Of a DNA stretch of 64,000 nucleotides, positions 12,901-23,191 are shown piece after piece. Source of the DNA: Ashinkailepas kermadecensis (Eukaryota > Arthropoda > Thecostraca > Neolepadidae); contig JAOTOM010005131.1 of the NCBI GenBank assembly GCA_034440615.1, positions 31,001 through 95,000 on the forward strand, given 5' to 3'. The translations under genes were made by a program, and so were the position numbers. Numbering within the stretch: the first letter of the stretch is position 1; every line of letters begins with the position of its first letter. The notes beneath the pieces are model-generated. The model made no database searches. It saw only the letters and a program-made list of their open reading frames with translations, and had not been told where the DNA came from.

Positions 12901-14256
12901 TCAGGCGGCGTCTTGGCTGCCGTTCGTCTCGTCGGCAGGATCTGTCGGCGGCTCCTGCTGGGCGTTCTGCTGGCCTCCGCGGGGAGCGCCGTGCTGCTGG
13001 AGATTTGCCTGGACAGCCTCGGCAACCTGCTGCCGGTCGCTACCGGCGTCGCGACGCTGCCGCCCGATCGGGACGGTCACCAGAGGGGGGGGTCGGAGGT
13101 ACCGGCGGATCTGCCAGTATGTCCGACCGCTGGGCATACGGATGACGTATGCCCAGCGGTCGGATAGTCGCGCCGTCTCCCGACCGCTACGACCGTGCCG
13201 GACCGGTCCCACAGACCCGACCTCTCGTCCTGGAGCAGGACATTCTGGCCCGGACACAGAGGACGCTGCGGGCGCGCCGAGGAGTTATACCGCTCCGCTG
13301 TGTGGCGCCCCATGTCCTCGGATTTCTTGTCGCAGATGTCGGCTGCCTTCTGCCAGACTCTGGCGAATGCACGGTGGTGCACCGGCACCGCTGACCGTAG
13401 CGGATGACCATATACCACCTGTGCTGGCGAGCGGCCGTCCGTTCGTGGCATGTTGCGCAACTCGAGCAGACCATGTGCAAACGCGTCTGTGTTGAGGTCG
13501 CCGCCCACCATTGTCTTCATGACGAGCCTCTTCGCCGCCTTCACCGCGGCTTCCGCGTATCTATTGGACTGGGGAAAGTGCGGCGTGGAGATCTGATGCT
13601 CCACACCTCACCTTTGGAGAAAATCCCGAGTGCGCCGAGCTGCTAACTGAGGACCACCGTTCGTGCGCAGAACGCAGGGCAAGCCCGTGCTAGTGAACAG
13701 ACCTCGCAGCTGTGACACGAGGTCTCGGGCGGTCGCTTCCCCAGTGACGTGGGACACGAACGACCAGCCAGATAGTCTGTCGACGTACACGAGGTAAGTA
13801 CGTCCAGCCCAGGAAAAATAGTCGGCTGATACCGCCTCGAATACTCCGGTGGGCGTCTTTTCAGATATCAGTGGCTCCTTTTGCTGGCTCGGGAGATGCG
13901 TCTGACACGCACCGCAGGCACCGATGACGTTAGCGATGTCCTGATCCATTCCCGGCCAGTAGAACTGGTCGAGAGCGCCTCTTCGTCCGGTCCACCACTT
14001 GATGACTGGCGTGGAGTCTCTGCAGTGTCTCTTGCCGGAGACCTCTGGGTACGACCAGCCGTTATCCGCAGACAATCAGGCCGCCGTCCACAGTCAGACG
14101 ATCTCGTACACCCCAGTAGGGTCGTAGCAGGGGGTCCAGCTGGGATTTGTGTTCTGGAGATCCAGCTAGGACCACTTTCTTCAGCGCGATGCACTCTGGA
14201 TCGCTGTCAGCAGCTGACTGGTCCTTCTTCAGCGTTGAATCTTCGAATGGAGACAC
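12901..14256 (-). pseudogene. Integrase region of the old gypsy-type element (decayed)
   Basis: Read on the - strand, this holds a linker (14256-14062), the zinc-binding part with GACGACQ-like C-x-x-C, and the catalytic core: DYFSWAGRTYLVYVDRLSGW with the first Asp, then LRTNGGPQL, where family members have D in place of the N, then SNRYAEAAVK with the Glu. After the core, a segment ending IRRYLRPPPLV matches the C-terminal domain of gypsy integrases. Frames shift near 14070 and 13605, and a palindromic insert lies at 13122-13164. The loss of the second catalytic Asp alone would kill strand transfer. Confidence 0.8.
13122..13164. repeat. Perfect 19-bp inverted repeat (hairpin)
   Basis: TCCGACCGCTGGGCATACG (13122-13140) and its exact reverse complement (13146-13164) flank a 5-base loop, GATGA. 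It lies within the C-terminal part of the old element's integrase frame, between blocks that resemble continuous integrase, so it looks like an inserted or inversely duplicated bit. Confidence 0.9.
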
Positions 14257-14479
14257 GCAAGGTCAGTCTTCCTGCATTGCGGTGACCAGTCGAGTGACCA
14301 TGCTGGCGATCTGGTGAGACACATCCTTCTCGGCTTCCTCACCTTCTGCCGATGGGATGTCCACTGGAGCCCTAGACAATGCGTCTGGGATGGCGTGTAA
14401 CTTGCCCTTCCGCTATGTGGCCCAGAAGTTGAACCGCATCAGCTTTTCACGAAGACGCTGGAGACGCGGGTTCTCGATG

Positions 14480-14617
14480 TGTAGTGGTTGAGTTGGCAAC
14501 CAATAGATGTTGCCACGGTCGTACCTCAGCTGAGCGCGGGAATGCCAATACAGTTCTCGTTCAGACTTCCTCGTGAGTGTACCGTGCCCTACAGCGAACT
14601 CGGGTGGAACCGAACCA
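14480..14617 (+). repeat. 5' LTR of the nested gypsy-type element
   Basis: 138 bases, TG...CA, with four substitutions against the 3' LTR (counted by eye). The final A of the LTR is also the A of the gag ATG at 14617. Confidence 0.92.
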
Positions 14618-15501
14618 TGGCGCAGCCGGAGCAGGATGCTCGACCTGAACAGCAGCTTTTGCCTGTGGCTGGCCCCAGAGACATTGGATGGTTTTCGAAA
14701 GATATGCAACCAGAGAAGCTCGACTTCGCGACAGACCGCGGGGAGAGATTCAAGACATGGCGTACGAGATGGGACGACTTCGCCCTGTTATCTGAACTAC
14801 ACACGCAACCGATGGCGGTACAGATGGCTGTGCTACGGTCATGTTTATCTGATGAGGCGTTGAAAGTCGCTACAAATCTTGATATCGCCGACAGTGATCG
14901 AAATGATATTTCAGTGATTTTGGATCAACTACAAGCATATGCGCGCGGGCAGATCAATGAAGTGTTACAACGGCGGACATTCAATATTCGCGAGCAACAT
15001 GAGGGTGAGTTATTTGATGACTTTTTGACGGACTTAAGAGAAATCAGCAGTCAGTGTGGTTTTTGTGCTACGTGCCGGGAGTTCTTGATACGTGATCGTG
15101 TCGTGATCGGTCTGCGAGACATAGACACGATCAAAAAGCTGTGTGCTATCCCGAAACTCTCATTGGCGCAAGCTATGCACATCTGTAGATCCGATGAGGC
15201 CGCATCACGTGACGCAAGCGAGATCACGGGCGCAGTCGTGGCAGCGTGCCGCCGCTCGGGTGCCGCGCGGCAGGCCAGGTCCGGCAGCCCGGCCTGGGGC
15301 GCGGGAGAGACGCCGATTCCGCACCGCCGGCGAAACAACCGAGCCGGGTGGTTCGGGGAAGAGCGGGACTCAGGACGGCGCAGCGCGTTTGATGCCGGCA
15401 GCAGCGGATGCTAGCCAGCATACATCGAAGACTGCCCACGATGCGGGCGCGACCACCGGTGGTCCGAGCGATGTCCTGCTCTGGACAGACAATGTCTATA
15501 A
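14617..15501 (+). pseudogene. gag of the nested gypsy-type element
   Basis: An open frame from the ATG at 14617 (MAQPEQDARPEQQLLPVAGP) runs 265 codons to a TAG at 15412-15414. The middle (about 14750-15200) has the helical capsid-like pattern of gypsy Gag, including FDDFLTDLREISSQCGF. After the stop the same frame continues with CPRCGRDHRWSERC, a C-x2-C-x4-H-x5-C zinc-knuckle-like motif, and ends near 15501. So a premature stop separates capsid from nucleocapsid. The start codon spans the LTR/internal junction, giving almost no leader between LTR and gag. Confidence 0.8.
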
Positions 15502-15648
15502 TGGGGTGAGACAGGACACTTTGCCGCTAAATGCAGATCTCGTGTGTCACGGAGACCTGTCGCGTCCACCATAACCCTCGCGTGTGTATCGATCGCGCCG
15601 GCCCCCAGGGTAATGGTGGATGTCACTTCCGAATCAGGAATGCAATGC

Positions 15649-15772
15649 GGCCGCATTAACGCGCTCCTTAACACGGGAGCAGATGTCACTGTCGCCGGGC
15701 TAGATTTTTCGGCCGCATTAACGCGCTCCCTAACACGGGAGCAGATGTCACTGTCGCCGGGCTAAATTTTGC
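15649..15772 (+). repeat. 62-bp tandem duplication over the protease motif
   Basis: Two copies start CGGCCGCATTAACGCGCTCC and end GTCGCCGGGCTA(G/A)ATTTT; they differ at very few bases. Confidence 0.9.
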
Positions 15773-16051
15773 GGCACGTATTGGACATGACAACCATAAT
15801 TTGAGGCCCCCAACTACGCACCCGACGGCCGTCGATGGGCGAACGGCGCGTTCTCTGGGTAGCCTGCCTGTACGGATCCGTCTAGGCCCCGTTACCGTGA
15901 CTGATGTGGTGCATATTATCAGAGGCGTCAAGGGAGGTATTTGATCCTCTCTTGGCGCACGACGCGGGTGTCTGCATGTTATATCCAAGACTTACCCGCG
16001 ACAAATCAGCACGCAATCTACGGCCGTGACCGCAATGGAGGCCGAGCAGGT

Positions 16052-16229
16052 AGAGTTGCCCATATCCGAGAGGCCATGCCTGTCTTCACGGTCGCCGTCA
16101 CCAGGGACTCGTCGCTCCCAGTACAATGGGGGTCGGGCGGCAGAGTTGCCCATATCCGAGAGGCCATGCCTGTCTTCACGGTCGCCGTCACCAGGGACTC
16201 GTCGCTCCCAGTACAATGCAGTGCGCCAC
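16052..16229 (+). repeat. 90-bp tandem duplication in the protease-RT linker
   Basis: AGAGTTGCCCATATCCGAGA starts at 16052 and again at 16142. Both copies run to CCCAGTACAATG. The 90-base length keeps frame. Confidence 0.92.
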
Positions 16230-16265
16230 TATTGCGCAGCTAGTGCGGTAATACTGGCATCACGA

Positions 16266-17208
16266 GAAGCTGACTCTGTTGCGTCTGCACCACTGAATGA
16301 GTACCCTGAAATGCTCGATGGAGTTGTGCGGGCCATGCCAGGAGAAACTTCCAAAATTAAACTGAAGGAGGGCGCAATTCCGTTTGCTATCAGAGCACCA
16401 CGTCGTATCCCGTATGCCTATCGAGAACCGCTTCGAAGTGAACTCGACAAGTTGCAGCAGGAAAAAAATCATCGAACCAGTCGTTGAGCCGACTGAGTGG
16501 TGTGCACCGATTGTAGTGGCACCGAAGAAATGTGGTGGAATTCGTATCTGCTGCGATCTGTCGAAGCTGAATGCATCGGTCCTCCGGGAAAGGTATCAGT
16601 CCAGTACGCCGGCGGAATGTGTCGCATCAATCGCCGCATCAGAGGCTAGGTGGTTCAGTGTCTTTGACGCTGCAAAGGGGTATCATCAGTGCCCTCTGGA
16701 GGAGTCCAGCCGTCACTTGACAACATTCATGACGCCCTTCGGCCGGTATCGCTTCTGCCGAGCACCGTACGACATATCGTCGATATCCGAGCATTACAAT
16801 CGCAGGATGGATGAATGCTTCAGTGAGATCGACGGTATCCAGCGACTGGTGGATGACGTCATCGTCTACAGCAATACAAAAGAGGACCACGTGCAAAGTG
16901 TCAAGCGGTTCTTAGACCGTTGCAGGGACCGCCAAGTAACTCTGAATCCTGCCAAGGTTCAGCACATGCAGAAGTCAGTCAAGTTCGCCGGCTTCATCGT
17001 CTTCGAGGATGGCTACGTGCCGGATCCCGATCTGACCAGCGCGATAGCGTCATTCCCAGCGCCACAGTCCCTTACGGATCTACGCCGGTTCTTCGACCTA
17101 GTCAATCAAGTCGCCCCCTTCTCCGATGAGACGGCAGAGCTGCTAGATCCGCTCCGCCACCTGTTGAGTACCAGGAGAACTTTTAGTTGGGACGAGTGTC
17201 CCAACTAA
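16266..17208 (+). pseudogene. Reverse transcriptase of the nested gypsy-type element
   Basis: The RT starts in one frame (NEYPEMLDGVV...RRIPYAYREPL) and changes frame at a run of seven A at about 16462-16468. It then continues as WCAPIVVAPKK...RICCDLSKLNA, the motif A block VFDAAKGYHQCPLE with its Asp, FMTPFGRYRFCRAPYD, and motif C as QRLVDDVIVYS (the usual YVDD read as LVDD, both Asp kept). It ends with the connection region DLRRFFDLVNQVAPF and a stop at 17206-17208. The single-base change in an A run could be a real mutation or a sequencing error. Confidence 0.85.
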
Positions 17209-18739
17209 AGCGCCCAACGATGTTGTCGACAGACGCCAGTCGGCTCAAAGGGCTGGGCTTTCTGCTGCAGCAGAAACAGCCAGATGGCACATGGCGTGTA
17301 GTACAAGCCGGCTCGCGATTCCTGTCGGACGCAGAGACTCGATACGCCACTATCGAGTTAGAGCTACTGGCGGTAGCATGGGCGTGCCGCAAATGCCGCC
17401 TTTTCCTCGGTGGGTTGCAGCATCTTGATCTGCTAGTGGATCACCGTCCGCTCATTGCGATCCTGAACTCCAAAAACTTAGACGAGATAGAAAATCACAG
17501 TCTACAGCGCTTACGAGAGAAGCTGATGGAGTGGCACCTGACTGCAAGCTGGCGGCGAGGGAAGGATCACCAAGGCCTAGACGCGCTATCCAGGGCGCCA
17601 ACACAAGGTCCTTCAAAGGAAGACGAGCTTGCCGAAGATGACGACGCCGTGTCGGTGTCCACAATAATCAGCAACGAGATCACAAAGTCAAACACTGACA
17701 TTCGACTGGACGAGGTTCGTCTGACGGCCGACAGAGACGAGGAGGCACGTCTGCTATTGCAGACGGTGCTCGACGGCTTCCCGTCACAAAATCCGATCTT
17801 CCGGAAATTCTGCGCCCCTACTGGGCGGTGCACGACCGTCTCACAGTCGACGGCTTGGTGGTATGCGGCTGCCGCCTCGTCATCCCCAGATCTCTCAGGT
17901 CCTCAGTTCTGCGTGAGTTACACGCCGGTCACCATGGCAAGGAGAAGACCAAGGGCCGGGCTCGTCAGATCGTATATTGGCTGGGAATAGACCTGGCCAT
18001 CCAACACATCACCAGGACCTGCCGGCCATGCCAAAGAGATCTGCCGTCCCTCCAAAAGGAGACGTACCGCCGTCACGAGTCCGCCAGTCGTCCCTTCCAG
18101 CACTTATGTGCTGACTTAAGTCAGTACGCTGGGTAGTACTTCCTCGTCGCAGTGGATCCATACTCTGGCTGGCAGATGGTGCGAACGCTTGGCACCAATG
18201 CCACTGCGGCCAGACTTGTGACAGAGTTACGGGGCATATTCTGTATCGCCGGCGTACCGGAGATCCTCTGGTCGGACGGTGGCCCACAATTCACCGCCCG
18301 ATTGCTTCAGGAGTTCCTGTCACGATGGGCTGTGCAGCATCGCGTCTCTTTACCCCACTACCCGCAGTCAAACGGACGGGCGGAGGCCGCCGTGAAGCAC
18401 ACGGCAACGTTGATCAGACGATGCTGGGACGAGCGCTCCTCAGTCCTGGATCCGGACGCATGGGTGCGCGGTGTGCTGCAGCACCGTAATTCCCCGGGAC
18501 CGGATGGCCGTTCTCCAGCACAAATCTTGTTCGGACACCCCGTACGGGACATGCTGCCGGCACACAGACGATGCTTCGCAGCGTGCTGGCAGCGCACCGC
18601 CGATGATGCTGAAGCTGCTGCCGCTACTCACCGGGACCGGGTGGAGGCCCACTACAACCAGCGCGCGCGCGATCTACCGGGGCTTCAGGTCGGAAGCCAG
18701 GTGGCGCTACAAAATTCCTCGACTGGCAAATGGGATTGA
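17187..18739 (+). pseudogene. RNase H and integrase of the nested gypsy-type element
   Basis: RNase H is recognisable from LSTDASRLKGLGF, then TRYATIELELLAVAWACRKC and LLVDHRPLIAILNSKNLDEI, keeping the expected acidic residues. The frame fails near 17850, and integrase resumes in another frame: LHAGHHGKEKTKG...CRPCQRD gives the HHCC zinc site. An in-frame TAG at 18134-18136 sits a dozen codons before the catalytic core VDPYSGW, SDGGPQF, SNGRAEAAVK (D, D and E all present). The frame ends at 18739. Relative to the old element, the catalytic residues are better kept here. Confidence 0.85.
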
Positions 18740-19185
18740 TGCGGTGTTGTAACCGAGGTAACGGGACACCGCCGATACTTCGTCCGTCTGCCAGGTGGAA
18801 GAGTATTAACACGAAACAGACGTCATCTACGCCAGCGATACGCCCACGCCACGCCGGACGAGGTCGAGTCGGTGTTGTCGCCGGCCGCGGTGCTGCACTC
18901 ACCTCCGTCCCAGCCTGCGCCGCTGCCGGCCGCCGCCGTGGGTGCGCCGCGGCGATCCGATCGCGTGCGCCGGCGTCCACAGCGCCTCATAGAGGTGATG
19001 CGTTGTGCGCAGCCGGACTGGTGACGGTTTGGAGCCGTAATGTGTGTGGGTGGTAGTACTTACGAGATAAATGTCATTTACTTTTGTTCTGCTCGAATCT
19101 GCCGCTTAAGTATTTTGGTGCGGAAGTATTGATCATTTTGTTCAGTCGCTTAGGTGCATCGCACAGTAAATGACAAGTGATGGGG

Positions 19186-19323
19186 TGTAGTGGTTGAGTT
19201 GGCAACCAATAGATGTCGCCACGGTCGTACCTCAGCTGAGCGCCGGAATGCCAATACAGTTCTCGTTCAGACTTCCTCGTGAGTGTACCGTGCCCTACAG
19301 CAAACTTGGGTGGAACCGAACCA
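19186..19323 (+). repeat. 3' LTR of the nested gypsy-type element
   Basis: 138 bases, four substitutions against the 5' LTR. It is followed by GATG, the copy of the target site. Confidence 0.92.
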
Positions 19324-19327
19324 GATG

Positions 19328-20530
19328 TCAGTCAGGCTCTTCGCGTTCAGAATCGGAATGGGAGGCCGATGATCTTTCATCACCTCGAAACGCTGTAAAC
19401 CGCTGAGGTACAGCGAACACTTCCTGCATGCCGAAGCTAGGGCTAGTATCTCGATCTCTGTAACCGCGTACCTCGTCTGGACGTCAGACAGGAAGCGGGA
19501 ACCGCACTGGAACCGCAGCGTCGGTTTCCAGGACGATCCGACTCTGGGGGTCGAAGAAATCCAGAAAGGGTGTCGACACCAATGCCTTCTTCACGTCTTT
19601 GAAGGTTACGATGTGATCCAGCGTCCACAGCCACGCGTTCTTGGGCCGGAGAAGCTGTCGGAGCGGCTCTGCAGCAGCTGCGACGTCAGACGAGAACTTG
19701 TCCAGCTGATTGGCGAGACCGAGGAATGACCTCAGGTCGGTAAGGCTTGTGGGCTGCGGGAACTCGGCGATGACCCGGAGCTTCTTCTTGTCCGCGGCGT
19801 AGCCGGATGCGCCGATCTGGAATCCGCAAAAGTTCACTTCTGACTTAGCGAAGGCGCACTTCTCTGGGTTGAGTGTGATACTGTGCTTGTCACACCTCTG
19901 CAGCAGCTCCCAGACACCTCGGATATGCTGGCTGTAGTCCTTGTCGAACGCCAGCAGGTTGTCCACCACCTTGCATGTGTTCGGCACATCGCCAAGCGCT
20001 GCGTCCCTCCGTCGGTTATATTCGTCGCCGGAAGAGATCAGGTCCATACTGGCGTGCTTAAATCGGAAGCGGCCCCAGGTCGTGATGAAAGTCGTGAGAT
20101 CACGATCCTCTTCACGGATGGCGATCTGATGATACGCAGACTTGCTGTCGAGCTTGGTGAAGTAGACGGCGCCCCGGCCGATCGACGCCACTGCGTCGTG
20201 CGGGGACCACACCGGGTACGCAGGTCTCTTCACGAAACGGTTGAGCCGGGTGAAGTCCACCGTCAGGCGACATCCAGATACCGTACCGTCTTCAGATCGC
20301 TTGGCCACCGGCACGATGGAATGGCACCATGCCGTCGGGTGTTCCACCGACTCGATGATGTCCTTTGACATCAGCTCCTCTAACTGAGAACGAACGTCCT
20401 CCCGCCAGCAGAACGGGATGTTGCGAGCCGTTGAGAGAGCCGTTGGTGTTGCATCCTCAGTCAGCTCGATCTTCAGTGGTCCGCCTGCCATCTCCCGTAA
20501 CTTCGACGTGTCGAAGTGGAAAGGCATTCT
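19328..20530 (-). pseudogene. Reverse transcriptase and partial RNase H of the old gypsy-type element
   Basis: On the - strand from 20527: the RT fingers (RNIPFCWREDVRSQLEELMS), GCRLTVDFTRLNRF, motif A as FTKLDSKSAYHQI with its Asp, FITTWGRFRFKHASMD, then motif C as CKVVDNLLAFDKDY, where the second Asp of the YVDD box is Asn. The RNase H start (LETDAA) is followed by a deletion that removes the middle of the first subdomain, and another frame resumes with GSRFLSDVQTRYAVTEIEIL up to the insertion point at 19328. The rest of RNase H is found beyond the nested element, from 14479 leftward. Confidence 0.82.
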
Positions 20531-21061
20531 TCATGGCAGCAAAATGCTGCATCCGAACTTCCACGGATGGCACGCCCTGACGTGCGACGTCCCACACGGG
20601 GACTGCCGAGACACAGCCTGCCTGGCTGTGTGCTCACCCGCCGTGGCCGTACCCTGCGGCTCGGCGGCGGGTCCGGCGTCCGAGTCCAGATGCTCCTCGG
20701 CCAGGTACCAGATATCTGCGACCCCGGTCACTGATACACAGCTGACGCTGCCGATCTGCTGTTGAAATTCAGCAGGCAGGATCCGGAACTTCACATAATC
20801 ATGCCACGATAGCAGGTCACTGTGCAGTGTCGGAACAATCGCCACCGCTATGGTGTGGACGACGTCACCGAGCTGAATGGTGACGTCACACGTCCCCAGG
20901 CATGGGATCTCGCGTCCGTCTGCCGCATACAGCTTGTCTGAGGAACGGAGCAAGTCCCGCTGATGAATGCCCAGTTTGCCCGCTACTCGTAGAGGCATCA
21001 CGGATACTTCAGCTCCTGTATCCGAAGTCGATCCACCAGGTCGATGCAACATCAGGTGCAC
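20531..21061 (-). pseudogene. Protease and pol leader of the old gypsy-type element
   Basis: The - strand frame carries SDTGAEVSVMPLRVAGKLG, a retropepsin-type active site with its Asp kept, and then IQLGDVVHTIAVAIVPTLHSD and DLLSWHDYVKFRILP, typical of gypsy proteases. The frame ends at 20531; RT continues in another frame just after, so there is a frameshift near 20560. Confidence 0.8.
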
Positions 21062-21100
21062 CTGGGGGGGGAGCGCCGGGCTCTTACATCTCTTAGCACC

Positions 21101-21115
21101 ACATCTGAGATCATT
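21101..21115. repeat. Target-site duplication, left copy, of the PLE dimer
   Basis: ACATCTGAGATCATT is identical to 25271-25285. The three bases at each end could also belong to the element, so the true length is 12-15 bases. Confidence 0.88.
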
Positions 21116-21167
21116 GCGTGTAAAGAAAGCATACGACCTTCAATATACCAGGAGGTGCTGAGTTGAC

Positions 21168-21245
21168 ATCAAAAGTAACGTTAAGGATTATACTTTATTA
21201 GGTACTCAACGTTTCGGCCAGGGGCCATCGTCAGGACTGATATAA
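21168..21245 (-). ncRNA. Hammerhead-ribozyme-like motif, left PLE arm
   Basis: On the - strand: CTGACGA, a GGCC/GGCC stem II with a CCT loop, GAAAC, then CGTTGAG pairing with CTTAACG (one G-U pair) as stem III, followed by GTTAC. ATC and AGT before the core can pair with GAT and ACT after it as stem I. This fits the hammerhead core known from PLE terminal repeats, with one extra C beside the core. Confidence 0.6.
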
Positions 21246-21510
21246 AAATGTCAAGTTAAGCAATTGAAAAAAAAAAAAAGCACGCGAGAAAAAAAGCGTG
21301 CAAAGACACGTGGAATGCAGAAAAGCCTCCTCAGTGGTGCAGACACTTAAAGAAACTCCAAACCAGAAACAAACTAGGTCAAGATAGAATCCTCTGAGGA
21401 AGCCCGAGCCGATGGTCCACATACATATCGATACATACACTCACGCACATATATAGACATAGATCCAATATAACGCGTAATACATAGAATATAATTTATG
21501 TTTATGTAAT

Positions 21511-23147
21511 TTAAGTGATATACCAAGACGTCGTTTGCGTGTTTAGTTGCGGCCGTAGATTACGTATGTGTAGAGATTCGAGGACCTTTAGATCAGCGTT
21601 GTCCCTGGCTGTTGCTAGAATTTCTACTTTGAAGTTTGTGTTAGTGTCGCTGTGTTCCATGTTATAATGTTTGTCGATCATGTGTTCGCCTAAAGGTGTG
21701 TATGCTCTTCGAAGTCTGGCATCTCCCAAGTGCTCATTGTACCTATCCCTGATACTACGTTTGGTTTCACCGACATAAAATATTCCAAGACAGCGGTTGC
21801 ACGTTATTTTATAAACTACGTTTTTCGCGTGCATCTACCTTTGAGCCCGTTGATGCAGGTGTGGCACGTTCTTCTACCAGCAGGGCATGGCGGAATTTCA
21901 GGGCTGAGCGGACCAGGTAAGATTTCAGCGTAGGTCCGCTAGTCCAGGCTACCCTAACATGGTTTAGATGAGACGAACGGATGGCTGCGTTTACCTGTCG
22001 ACATAGTTGGTCATCGACAAATGGAAGTCTCATGTAAACATAGTTGGGATTACTACCCGCTCGATGCCGACGTTGCCCACTTATCCTACTCCTGTTGTGA
22101 GGGTGAACAGCACGAGCGGCGGAGTGTACCCGATGTGCTGGGTATCCGTTTTCCAGGAAAAGAGTTGTCATCTTCGCAAGGCTCCGCTCGCATGAAATAG
22201 TATCGGAGGAGACTCGTGCTGCTCTCCTCATTTGGGATGTTAAAACGGCCTTTTTAGTAGCCATCGGGTGGGCCGAATCATAGTGCAAGATGATGGGGGC
22301 TGCCATAGGTTTAAAGTACAGTTCGGTGGTGTAGCTCCCATCAGCCTGAACTACAAACAACGTATCAAGGAAAGGAATCGAACTGCTATGACCAGTGTGT
22401 TCTAAGGTGAACTTGATGCTGGAGTGTTGTTGGTTAATTTCTGCAAAGAAGTCGAGCAGAGAGGCCAAGCCATGTGTCCAAACACCAAAAATATCGTCTA
22501 TATACCTCATGTAGAGAGCTGGTTTCAAATCATACGAAGCTAAGAAGATCGACTCAAGGCGGTGCATAAAAGCAATCGCTAAAGGAGGTGCACATCGGTT
22601 ACCCATAGCCACTCCTTTTGTTTGCTTGTACATTGAGTTACCGAAACGTATGAGGTTATTGCTGAAAATATGTGTGAGTAATTTCACACAGTCCTGTACC
22701 CCAATCCCGAAAAGACAAATGTCATCCAGATTGACCTCGATTAGACGAATCACAGCATCTATTCCCTCCTTTATCGGAATGCAGCCATATAGATTGTCAC
22801 GTCCATGGTGAAAACAATACTGCCTTCCGGAAGTTTGGTAGGGAACGTTTCTTTCACCCTCTGTAGGTACGACTCCGTGTTTGTCAGATGGGCGGGAACC
22901 AACGCTAGTATCTGGACCAGAATCTTGCTCAAGAACCAAGATAACTTGTCTAGGGGGTCACCACTCGCCGACACTATAGGGCGCAGTGGAACCTCTAGTT
23001 TGTGGTTTTTGGGGAGCCCGTATAATTCCGCTGTGCGGCTGGAATGAGGAAGGAGAGATAACACTATGTCTTTATGTAACTTCCCTGATAAAGTTTCCTT
23101 GATAATAGTACATGTTTCAATTTCGAGACGTTTGGTAGGGTTTGGTT
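21511..23147 (-). pseudogene. PLE RT + GIY-YIG endonuclease, left arm (frameshifted)
   Basis: This is the same protein as the right arm (23192-24829) but broken by small indels. Near 22790 the run in GACGTGAAAAATC is shortened, shifting the frame at RT motif A. Near 21897 one G is lost, and near 21833 an A run is one base shorter, so the endonuclease lies in a different frame (21834-21511). Most indels are in homopolymers, so sequencing or assembly error is a real alternative to mutation. Confidence 0.85.
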
Positions 23148-23189
23148 GGGAAGAAATGCTCTGCAGTCCCTGGGGGACTGACCAACCAT
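23148..23189. other. Centre of the PLE inverted dimer
   Basis: 42 bases not shared by both arms. It contains the perfect hairpin CAGTCCC-TGG-GGGACTG (23164-23180) and CCAACCATAA next to the right arm, a near copy of the adjacent arm sequence. This looks like a junction made by template switching or end joining. Confidence 0.8.
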
Positions 23190-23191
23190 AA

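Larger units (their letters stand above)
15544..16260 (+). pseudogene. Protease and linker of the nested gypsy-type element
   Basis: ALLNTGADVTVAGLDF resembles the aspartic protease motif, with N where the usual motif has the catalytic D of DTGAD. The DNA coding this motif is tandemly duplicated (15649-15772), and a second, 90-base duplication follows at 16052-16229. The frame is broken between the copies. Confidence 0.7.
14480..19323 (+). mobile_element. Ty3/gypsy-type LTR retrotransposon nested in the older one
   Basis: 138-base LTRs (14480-14617 and 19186-19323) begin TGTAGTGG and end ACCA. GATG lies directly before the 5' LTR (14476-14479) and directly after the 3' LTR (19324-19327), a 4-base target duplication. 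TGGCGCAGCCGG after the 5' LTR is a likely primer site; AAGTGATGGGG before the 3' LTR is a likely polypurine tract. Inside are gag, protease, RT, RNase H and integrase on the + strand. The very short LTRs and domain order suggest a mag-like lineage (inference). Stops and frameshifts in every gene make this copy non-autonomous. The RNase H region of the older element is cut exactly at the duplicated GATG. Confidence 0.93.
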
